Assembly (NCBI RefSeq): GCF_019966535.1
Contig: NZ_JAIMID010000002.1
Location: forward strand, 1 to 64,000
Direction: 5' to 3'
Source of the DNA: Mesobacterium pallidum
Lineage (GTDB): Bacteria; Pseudomonadota; Alphaproteobacteria; Rhodobacterales; Rhodobacteraceae
DNA length: 64,000 nt
Positions 53,119-60,900 of the stretch are shown in pieces. The notes beneath the pieces are model-generated. The model did not search any database. It saw only the letters and a program-made list of their open reading frames with translations, and was not told where the DNA came from. Every line of letters begins with the position of its first letter. Position 1 is the first letter of the stretch. The translations under genes and the position numbers were made by a program.

Positions 53119-53598
53119 TCACTCTTCCTTGAGGGTCATCAGGAAGGCGACAACATCTTCGATCTGCTGCGCCGACAGGATCGGCGGCAGGGGCTCTTCC
53201 GCGGCCTTGCCGGTATAGGCATTGCCGGGCCGGATATATCCGGAGGTCTTGTAGAACGACGGCATCACCGTGCCGTCATAGGTCTTTTTCGCGTCGGCCA
53301 CGATGCCGCGCAGTTCGGCTTCGTTCCAACGGTCGGCCACGCCGTCCAGCGTCGGCCCCACCTCGCCCGGGAAGGCGACATCGGGCAGCGAGCTGACCTG
53401 GTGGCAGGCCACGCAGTTGCCAAGGCTGCGGCTCGAGTAGATCTTGATCCCCTCGTCCACGTTGCCGGCCGCGCCGGTGAGCGACATGGCCACCGCGCCG
53501 TAGTCGTCGAATGCGACATTCATCGGCTCGACATCCGCCGCGACGGCTGCGCCGCCTGCCAGGATCCCAGCCACGATCGCGATCTTGAACTTGGTCAT
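53119..53598 (-). CDS. soxX: SoxX, monoheme cytochrome c
   Basis: 159 residues; signal peptide (KIAIVAGILAGGAAVAAD) and a single heme site CVACH near residue 62, then GPTLDGVADRWNEAELRGIV and a Met ligand candidate in TVMPSFYKTSG. Partner of SoxA. First of the structural soxXYZABCDEF genes. Confidence 0.94.
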   Translation of the reverse strand: MTKFKIAIVAGILAGGAAVAADVEPMNVAFDDYGAVAMSLTGAAGNVDEGIKIYSSRSLGNCVACHQVSSLPDVAFPGEVGPTLDGVADRWNEAELRGIVADAKKTYDGTVMPSFYKTSGYIRPGNAYTGKAAEEPLPPILSAQQIEDVVAFLMTLKEE

Positions 53599-53673
53599 TT
53601 TTCCTCCCTAGGTCGCCCTGTTCCCTCTGGCGTCTCGCATACCGTAGTAGACGAAGGTCCAATACGCAACAAC

Positions 53674-53693
53674 AAATTCACTTACATGAATTT
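53674..53693 (-). promoter_or_regulatory. SoxR-type operator candidate upstream of soxX
   Basis: AAATTCA, six-base spacer, TGAATTT: a perfect 7-bp inverted repeat 76 bases before soxX, in the soxW-soxX gap, the place where SoxR binds in Paracoccus. It lies in an A/T-rich stretch unlike its surroundings. Confidence 0.65.
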
Positions 53694-53720
53694 AACATTT
53701 GTTACGCTTGATTAAGTCGA

Positions 53721-54302
53721 TCATTCCGATTCTTGCTCGGCAAATTTGCGGGCGTGGTATTTCTGGAACGGCTCGTCCTCATCATAGCCCTTTTCCAGCA
53801 CCCAGGTCAGCAGGTTCAGCGTGGTCCACTTGCCGAAAGCACCAGGCATCGACACCACGGCGGCCCGGTTCCCCGGCGTATCTTCGGCCACCTCCTCGGG
53901 GAAGAACACCATGGTCGGCGTGAATAGCATCCCCCATTTCTGCACCAGGTCCTTTTCGGACAGCGATTCGCCGTCGAAATCGGTCACCTCGACATCGCCG
54001 AACATGTTCAGCTGGATGACGTAGTACCGGTCCGACAGGATCTCGGCGATGGCGGGGTCGGGGAACACCTCCTCGTGCATCTTCTTGCAATAGATGCAGC
54101 CGCGCTGCTCGATCAGGACCAGCAGGCGCTTGCCCTCGGCCTGCGCATCGCCCAGGTCCTCGCGCAGGTCCTTGAAGGTCTCGTGCATCCAGGGCGCCTT
54201 GTGCAAGCCATCGTCGCCCATGGTGGCCGCCTGCGCGGCCAGCGTGGTCAGCGCCACAGCCCCTGCCGACAGGATCGTTCGGGCCGTCGTGAGAAGTCGC
54301 AT
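53721..54302 (-). CDS. soxW: SoxW, periplasmic thioredoxin
   Basis: 193 residues with a signal peptide (ARTILSAGAVALTTLAAQA) and a thioredoxin fold with the redox pair RGCIYCKKMHEEVF and the cis-Pro region FTPTMVFFPEE. Receives electrons from membrane SoxV and keeps Sox proteins active. The start at 54302 was preferred to 54308 because the AGGAGG site is 8 bases away instead of 2. Confidence 0.9.
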   Translation of the reverse strand: MRLLTTARTILSAGAVALTTLAAQAATMGDDGLHKAPWMHETFKDLREDLGDAQAEGKRLLVLIEQRGCIYCKKMHEEVFPDPAIAEILSDRYYVIQLNMFGDVEVTDFDGESLSEKDLVQKWGMLFTPTMVFFPEEVAEDTPGNRAAVVSMPGAFGKWTTLNLLTWVLEKGYDEDEPFQKYHARKFAEQESE

Positions 54303-54319
54303 GGTCATTCCCTCCTGGT

Positions 54320-55057
54320 TCAACCGACGTTCAGAAAGCCCGGGAACCAGCGGATCATCGCATCGGCGATGGCATTCACGCTGCCCGTGGCAATGAGGAT
54401 GGCAAAGAGGATCAGCATGGCGCCCATGACCTTTTCCACATGTGCCAGGTATTTGCGGTTGCGCTTCATCCAGGCCAGGAACGGCCCGGCGAACAGCGCC
54501 GCCACGACGAAAGGCGCGGTCATCGCGACGCCGTAGACGAACAGCAGCAGACCGCCGCGCCAGATGTCGCCCATGCCGCTGGCCACCATGAGAATCGCCG
54601 CCAAGGCCGGGCCGACGCAGGGCGTCCAGCCAAAGCCGAAGGCCAGGCCCATGACATAGGCGCCCAGCACCGTCGTCGGCTCGACCCCGCTTTCCAGCCG
54701 CGCCTCGCGGTAGAGGAACCCGATTCGCACCACGCCCAGGAAATGCAGCCCGAAGACGAACAGCACCGCCGCCGCGACATAGCTCAGCGTTTCCTTCCAC
54801 TGGGCAAAGACCTGCCCCAGCGCGGTTGCGCCCATGCCCAGCAGCACGAAGATCGTCGTGACGCCCAGCGCGAAGAACACCGCCGACAGGATCAGCCGCC
54901 GCCGCGCCCCCGGGGCGATTCCCGCGTCGTCCTGCAGTTCGGACATGGAAATCCCGGCCATGTAGCACAGGTAGAACGGGACCATCGGCAACACGCAGGG
55001 GGTAAAGAAACTGAGCAGCCCGGCAAGCGCCGCACCGGCGAACGATGTTTCGAGCAT
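54320..55057 (-). CDS. soxV: SoxV, CcdA-type membrane thiol transporter
   Basis: 245 residues with six membrane segments and the CcdA cysteine motifs FFTPCVLPMVPFYLCYMAG and GFGWTPCVGPALAAIL. Moves reducing power from cytoplasmic thioredoxin to SoxW. The start at 55057 has a GGGAGG site 10 bases upstream; a GTG at 55066 is too close to it. Divergent from soxS. Confidence 0.93.
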   Translation of the reverse strand: MLETSFAGAALAGLLSFFTPCVLPMVPFYLCYMAGISMSELQDDAGIAPGARRRLILSAVFFALGVTTIFVLLGMGATALGQVFAQWKETLSYVAAAVLFVFGLHFLGVVRIGFLYREARLESGVEPTTVLGAYVMGLAFGFGWTPCVGPALAAILMVASGMGDIWRGGLLLFVYGVAMTAPFVVAALFAGPFLAWMKRNRKYLAHVEKVMGAMLILFAILIATGSVNAIADAMIRWFPGFLNVG

Positions 55058-55078
55058 CGGCGCCACTCCTCCCTTGTC

Positions 55079-55098
55079 TAATTCACATATTCATATTA
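55079..55098. promoter_or_regulatory. SoxR-type operator candidate between soxV and soxS
   Basis: TAATTCA, six-base spacer, CATATTA: an imperfect inverted repeat sharing AATTCAC with the soxX site. It occupies the 73-base soxV/soxS divergent region, where SoxR binds in Paracoccus. Confidence 0.5.
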
Positions 55099-55130
55099 CG
55101 TTGATTATCGAACCGTCAATTGGACTTGCG

Positions 55131-55505
55131 ATGTTTCGCGGAACAGCCTTTGCGATGGGCCTCGCGCTGGCCCCCCTGCCCCTGTCGGCGCTCGAGCTGC
55201 TGATGGTCGAACAACCCGGCTGCGTCTATTGCGCGCGCTGGAAGGAAGAGATCGGCCCGATCTATCCCAAGACCGAGGTCGGGGCTATCGCCCCGATCCG
55301 CATGGTCTGGAAGGACGACGGCGCGCCCGAGGGCATGCGCTATTCCCGCCCCGTCGTGTTTACTCCGACCTTCATCCTCGTCGGCGAGGCGGGCACCGAG
55401 CTTGGCCGCCTCGAGGGCTATCCGGGCGAGGACTTCTTCTGGCCGCTGGTCGAAAACCTCGTGTTCTCGCACAGCGATGCGGCGGATGGGCCGCTCTTGG
55501 ACTGA
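55131..55505 (+). CDS. soxS: SoxS, periplasmic thioredoxin-like protein
   Basis: 124 residues; signal peptide (FRGTAFAMGLALAPLPLSA) and redox pair EQPGCVYCARWKEE, with VFTPTFILVGEAG as the cis-Pro segment. SoxS reactivates SoxYZ in Paracoccus. The ATG at 55131 was chosen for the signal peptide; the open frame starting at 55074 crosses the operator region. Confidence 0.9.
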   Translation: MFRGTAFAMGLALAPLPLSALELLMVEQPGCVYCARWKEEIGPIYPKTEVGAIAPIRMVWKDDGAPEGMRYSRPVVFTPTFILVGEAGTELGRLEGYPGEDFFWPLVENLVFSHSDAADGPLLD

Positions 55506-55540
55506 AAGTAAGGCCGCGTGTCTTGGCGCGGCCGGAGGCG

Positions 55541-55942
55541 ATGTGGCACATGATGGATGACATGGGCGGCCCGCCTTCTTCAACAGACGCAACATTCGGA
55601 CGGATCTGCATGGCACTCCCCAAGCTCAGCCCCGACATGACCGACCAGGAAATGGACAAGATCGCGTCCAACGCCGCCACGGCGTCGAATTTCCTGAAAG
55701 CGGTCAGCCACGAAGGCCGGCTGATGATCCTGTGCCACCTCGTCACCGGCGAGAAATCCGTCACCGAGCTGGAAGAGCTGATGTCCGCGCGCCAGGCCGC
55801 CGTGTCACAACAGCTGTCGCGGCTGCGCCTCGAGGGGCTGGTCGTGCCCCGGCGCGAAGGCAAGGCGATCTATTACCGGCTGGCCGACGACAAGCCGCGC
55901 CGGGTGCTGGAACTGGTCTACGACCTGTTCTGCGGCGACTAG
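55541..55942 (+). CDS. soxR: SoxR, ArsR-family repressor of the sox genes
   Basis: 133 residues: winged helix-turn-helix (LLKAV-type helix NFLKAVSHEGRLMILCHLV, VTELEELMSARQAAVSQQLS, RREGKAIYYRLADD) and two cysteines, in ILCHLV and at the C-terminus LFCGD. This matches the redox pair by which SoxR-type repressors sense persulfides. ATGs at 55541 and 55550 are both near a GGAGG site (spacing 2 and 11). It lies in the soxS-soxR-soxT transcript. Confidence 0.93.
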   Translation: MWHMMDDMGGPPSSTDATFGRICMALPKLSPDMTDQEMDKIASNAATASNFLKAVSHEGRLMILCHLVTGEKSVTELEELMSARQAAVSQQLSRLRLEGLVVPRREGKAIYYRLADDKPRRVLELVYDLFCGD

Positions 55943-55991
55943 CGGGGCATCTGTCCCGATCTGCAACGACTGGCCGGGGAGGAGGTCACCG

Positions 55992-57047
55992 ATGCTGGAA
56001 CTGCTGGGCGAACATTACACGGCGGCCGTGATCGGCCTTGTCGGCGGGGTGATGCTGGGGCTCGCCGCCCGCATCGGACGCTTTTGCACGATGGGCGCGA
56101 TTGAAGATGCGCTGTATGGCGGGTCGGACACGCGGCTGCGCATGTGGATCCTCGCCATCGGCCTGTCGGTCCTGGGCGCCTTCGGGTTGATGGCCACCGG
56201 CGCCTTCGAGCCTGCGACAAGCTACTACCTGTCGATCCGGTTCATGCCCATCGCCGCGATCCTCGGCGGGGTGACCTTCGGCTACGGCATGGCGCTGGCC
56301 GGCAACTGCGGCTACGGGTCCATCGCGCGGCTGGGCGGCGGCGACATGCGCGCATTCGTCATCGTGCTGGTGATGGGCGTCGCGGCCTGGTTCACCCTCT
56401 CGGGCCCGCTGGCCTGGATCCGCGCGCTGGCCTTCGACCAGGTCGCCGCCACGGGCACCCCGCCGGGCATCGCGCATTGGCTGGGCGACCGGCTCGGCAT
56501 CGGCCCGGCCCCCATCGGCCTGGTGATCGGCGCGCTGATCACCGCCGGGGCGCTCGCCTCGCGCGGCTTCGCCCGCGACGGCAAGGCGATCTTCTGGTCC
56601 GCCGTGGTGGCCCTTGGCGTGCTGACCGGCTGGGCCGGAACACAATGGCTCGCCCGCACGGGGTTCGAAGGGCTGCCGGTCGTCTCGCATTCCTTCGCGG
56701 CCCCTGTGGGCGAAAGCGTGCTCTGGCTCATGACCGGCTCGGCGCGCGCGCCCAGTTTCGCCGTCGGCTCGGTCGCGGGCGTGGCACTGGGCGCCTTCAT
56801 CGGATCGCTCTGGAAAGGCCATTTCCGCTGGGAAGCCTGCGAGGACCCGCGCGAGCTGCGCCGCCAGGTCACGGGCGCGGCACTGATGGGCGTCGGCGCG
56901 GTGATCGCGCTCGGCTGCACCATCGGCCAGGGGCTCTCGGCCTTTTCCGTCCTGGCCCTCTCGGCCCCGCTGACATTCGCCGCCATCTTCGCCGGCGCGG
57001 CCCTGGGCCTGCGCCAGCTGATCGAAGGGTTCCAGCCGGCCGAATGA
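55992..57047 (+). CDS. soxT: SoxT-like YeeE/YedE-family sulfur transporter
   Basis: 351-residue inner-membrane protein with about nine membrane helices. It has three conserved cysteine loops of the thiosulfate-transporter family: GRFCTMGAIEDALYGG, LAGNCGYGSIARLGGGD and ALGCTIGQGLSAFSVLAL. In the family, thiosulfate passes between these cysteines. A strong GGAGGAGGT site precedes the ATG. Placed after soxR it likely brings in a sulfur signal or substrate. Confidence 0.88.
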   Translation: MLELLGEHYTAAVIGLVGGVMLGLAARIGRFCTMGAIEDALYGGSDTRLRMWILAIGLSVLGAFGLMATGAFEPATSYYLSIRFMPIAAILGGVTFGYGMALAGNCGYGSIARLGGGDMRAFVIVLVMGVAAWFTLSGPLAWIRALAFDQVAATGTPPGIAHWLGDRLGIGPAPIGLVIGALITAGALASRGFARDGKAIFWSAVVALGVLTGWAGTQWLARTGFEGLPVVSHSFAAPVGESVLWLMTGSARAPSFAVGSVAGVALGAFIGSLWKGHFRWEACEDPRELRRQVTGAALMGVGAVIALGCTIGQGLSAFSVLALSAPLTFAAIFAGAALGLRQLIEGFQPAE

Positions 57048-57079
57048 GGCCGGGCGCCCCACACATGCAGGAGCATCCC

Positions 57080-57979
57080 ATGTTCACACGACGCCAGTTC
57101 ATGGCGGCCTCGGCCGCCGCCACCGCCCTGCCCGGCCGCCTCTGGTCCGCGACCTCGCTCACTGCGGGCGAGACCGAGATACTGACCCTCAGCGACGGCC
57201 ACCTCGTCATGCCCGAGGCGCTGATCTACGGCGACCGCGATCCCGCCGCAACGCGCACGTTGATCGCCGAGATGGGCGGCATGAACGGCGGGCTGCAACC
57301 GCCCTGCAACCTGACCCTGCTGCGCCGGGGCAGCGACGTGGTGCTGTTCGACGCCGGCGCCGGCACCGGTTTCATGCCCACGGCCGGAGAGCTGCCGGAC
57401 GCGCTGGACGCCGTCGGCCTTGCGCCCTCGGACATCACCCATGTGATCTTCACCCATGGCCACCCGGACCACCTTTGGGGCGTGCTCGACGATTTCGACG
57501 ACCCGCTGTTTGCCGAAGCGCAGCATTACATGGGAGGGCAGGAACTGGCCTACTGGTCCGACCCCGCCACCGCCGACAGCATCGGGGCCGAGCGGCAGGC
57601 CTTTGCCGCGGGCGCGATCCGGCGGCTGGGCATTCTCGAGGGCATGGTCGAAGCGTTCGCGGATGGCGACGCCGTCCTGCCCGGCATCACCGCCGTCGCG
57701 ACCCCGGGCCATACGCCGGGCCACATGTCCTTTGCCATCGAAACCGAGGCCGGTCCGGTCATGGTCGTGGGCGACGCTGTGGTGAACGATCACCTCGCCC
57801 TCGCCGACCCGGGGGCCGAGGCGCCCAACGACCAGGACCCGGCCACCGCCGCCGCCACCCGGCTGGCCCTGCTGGACCGCATCGCGAGCGAGGACGCCAC
57901 GGTCATCGGCTTTCACATGGGCCACGGCGGCATGGGCAAGCTGGCGCGCGACGGCAACGGCTACCGCTTCCGACCCTGA
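57080..57979 (+). CDS. Periplasmic metallo-beta-lactamase-fold hydrolase (SoxH-like)
   Basis: 299 residues with a Tat-type signal (TRRQFMAASAAATAL) and the zinc motifs FTHGHPDHLWG (HxHxDH), ATPGHTPGHMSF, VMVVGDAVVNDHLAL and a final GFHMGHGG. The start at 57080 has AGGAG 6 bases upstream; an ATG at 57065 is the alternative. It resembles SoxH, of unknown substrate, which accompanies sox genes in Paracoccus but in another place. Confidence 0.85.
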   Translation: MFTRRQFMAASAAATALPGRLWSATSLTAGETEILTLSDGHLVMPEALIYGDRDPAATRTLIAEMGGMNGGLQPPCNLTLLRRGSDVVLFDAGAGTGFMPTAGELPDALDAVGLAPSDITHVIFTHGHPDHLWGVLDDFDDPLFAEAQHYMGGQELAYWSDPATADSIGAERQAFAAGAIRRLGILEGMVEAFADGDAVLPGITAVATPGHTPGHMSFAIETEAGPVMVVGDAVVNDHLALADPGAEAPNDQDPATAAATRLALLDRIASEDATVIGFHMGHGGMGKLARDGNGYRFRP

Positions 57980-57991
57980 CACGCGCCGGGC

Positions 57992-60900
57992 CTAGAGAAA
58001 GTCGATCGCGCCCACCAGCCCCGCCAGGTCGGTGACACCCAGCAGCAGGATGCTTTCCTCGTCGAAATCGAGGAAAGTGTTTCCGCCCGACACGCTGGCA
58101 TGGTCCGCCACCACCTGCGCGGCGGTCTTGCTCCCGGCCCAGAGCTTCTGTTCCAGCATCAGCATGTCGAAGGCAGGGTCAAAGTCCGTCACCACGTCAT
58201 GCCCGTGCTTTTTCGACATGCGCACCTGGTCGGCGCCAAAACCCGTGGTGATCGTGTCATTGCCCCGCCCGCCGTTCAGCTTGTCGCCGGAACTGCCGGC
58301 GTCCAGCACGTCGTCGCCCGACATGGCGTTCAGCGTATCGCCCCCCTTGCCGCCGATCAGGGTGTCGTTGCCGGTCCCGCCACGCAGGGAATCGTCGCCG
58401 TCGAGCCCGGTCAGCAGGTCGTCCCCCGCACGCCCGTCCAGCGTGTTGCCCCCGTTGGTGCCGGTCATGATGTTGTCGGTGCCGTTGCCATAGGCCTCGC
58501 GGGCGGTGCCCAGCAGCGTCACCTCCTCGATGAAACCGCCGAGCGTGATGTCGACCCAGGCCTCGACGCTGTCCTGTCCCCCGAAGGCTTCCTCGATCAC
58601 CGCGTCGCCGGCCTCGGTCACGATGAAGAGGTCGTCATCGGCTCCGCCCACCATCGAATCGTCCCCGGCGCCGCCATCCAGCGTGTCGCGTCCGGTGCCG
58701 CCCTGCAGCGTGTCGTCGCCGGCCCCACCCAGCAGCAGGTCCTGCCCCGCGCCGCCACCGGCCAAGTCGTCCGCCTCTCCGCCATCAAGACTGTCATCAC
58801 CATCCCCGCCGTAAAGCCTGTCCTTGCCGTCGCCGCCCGCCAGCGTGTCCATGCCGTCATTCCCATGCAGCGTGTCGTTGCCGGCGGCGCCGATCAGCAG
58901 GTTGTTCCCTGCGTTGCCGGTGATCTCGTTCGCCAACCAGTTGCCGCCGCCGTAGGAATCGCCCGTCCCCAGCAACACCAACGCGTCCAGGTAGACTGGC
59001 AGCGCATAGCCCGCCGCGGCGATGACCACGTCCCAGCCGCCGCGCTTGCTGGTCTCGACCACCACGTCGCCCCAACGGTCCGCGTGGTAGACATCGTCGC
59101 CCCAGCCACCGTCCATCGTGTCGCGGCTGTCGCCGCCGTCCAGCGTGTCGGCGCCGGTGCCGCCCGACAGCACGTCGCTGTCGGCGCCGCCCTGCAGCAG
59201 GTCCGCGCCGCCCTCGCCCGCAAGCGTGTCGGCGCCCAGCCCGCCGATCAGCGTGTCGGCGCCATCCGCGCCCGAGATGACGTCGTCCCCGGCCTGGCCG
59301 TCGATCTCGTTGTCGGCGGCATTGCCAAGGATCGTGTTGCCGCCCTGGGCGTCGATCAGGACCTCGAAGTTCTCCATGATCTCTTCGGCCGCGCCGAGCC
59401 GCGCGGTGCCCCCGGCCATGTCCAGCTCGGCCCCCGCGAAATCCAGCGCCGACCAGTCGATGGTGTCGCGCCCCGCGCCGCCATCGTTGATGTCGGTGCC
59501 GACGCCGCCGGTGTTCTCGATCACCAGGTCGTCGCCCGCGCCCGCATCGACCTGGTCCGACCCGACCATGCCGTTGATCGTGTCGTTGCCGGCGCCCGCC
59601 CGGATCGTGTCGGCGCCGTTGCGGCCGTAGATGCGGTTGTTGCCCGCGCCCGTGACCAGCAGGTTGTTCGCCTCGGTACCATGCACCGCCTCGTGCCCCG
59701 CGCCGTAACCGATGTAGGTCTCGAACCCCGCCCAGGTCATGGTGTCATTGCCGACGACCAGCTGGTCCTCGTAGAGCGACACGCGGTCCCCATCGGCGAA
59801 ATCGACGTAAGCTTCGATGGTGTCGGTGCCGGCGCCGCCGCGGTAGGTGTCGTTGGCGTTGACCCGGTGGATCACCAGGTCGTCGCCCTCGCCGCCCTCG
59901 ACGCTGTCGGCGCCCCAGCCGCCATCCAGCGTGTCGCGCCCCGCACCGCCCAGCAGCGTGTCCGAGCCCGACCGCCCCTCGAGCCGGTTGTTGCCGTTCC
60001 CGGTCACGATCCGGTTGTTGCCGGCGGTGCCCAGGACCGCCTCGGACGAGGTGCTGCCAAGGCCGGTGTAATGTTCGAACCCGGTCCAGTAATGGGTGAA
60101 GTTGGTCGGCGTGTAGGTGTAGAGGCCCGATTCGAGGTCCAGCTGGACACCGGTGACGAAGATCACGTTGGTCTCGAACAGGTCCTCGCCCGCGCCGCCG
60201 TCGTAGATGTCGAACCCGCCGTTCAGGTGCCGGATCGTGTCGTTGCCGTCGCCGCCCAGCACCGTGTCGCGGTAGGCGCCGCCGTCGAGCACGTCGTCGC
60301 CGTCCCCGCCCTCGAGGCTGTCATAGCCGTCTTCGCCCCTCAGGTCGTCGTTGCCCCAGCCGCCCAGCAGCGTGTCGTCGCCCTCGGCCCCGCTTTGCAG
60401 GTCGTCGCCAGCCTGACCCTCGAGCCAGTCGTTGCCCAGCGCGCCGCGCAGGATGTCGCCGCCGGTGCCGCCCAGCAGCGTGTCGTCGCCGTCCTGCCCG
60501 TCAAGGTCATCGCCGCCGCCCGTCCCGGTGATGGTGTTGTTCCCGGCGGTGCCGATCACCGCAACCATGTCACCGCCGGTGCCCCAGTTGGCCAGGGTGA
60601 TCCCCGACAGGTCCAGCGCGCCGCCGGTCATGTCGATCACAAGCCGCTCGGTCGCGCCCTCGGCCGCGGTGCCGCGCAGGGTGAAGGTGCCGCCGTTCGG
60701 CAGCCGGTCCTCGCGGATGCTGACGACGCGGTCCACATCTGCGCCCGCCTCTTCGAAGGCGATCTCCTCCACATCCGTGAAGATCGCGCCGCGCAGGTCG
60801 AAGAGCGCGCCCTGCCCGCCGGTCATCAGCACCCGGTCTCGGCCCGCGCCGCCGTCCATCTCTTCGTTCCAGTTGCTGGTCGAGGTCGAGAAGAACAGGA

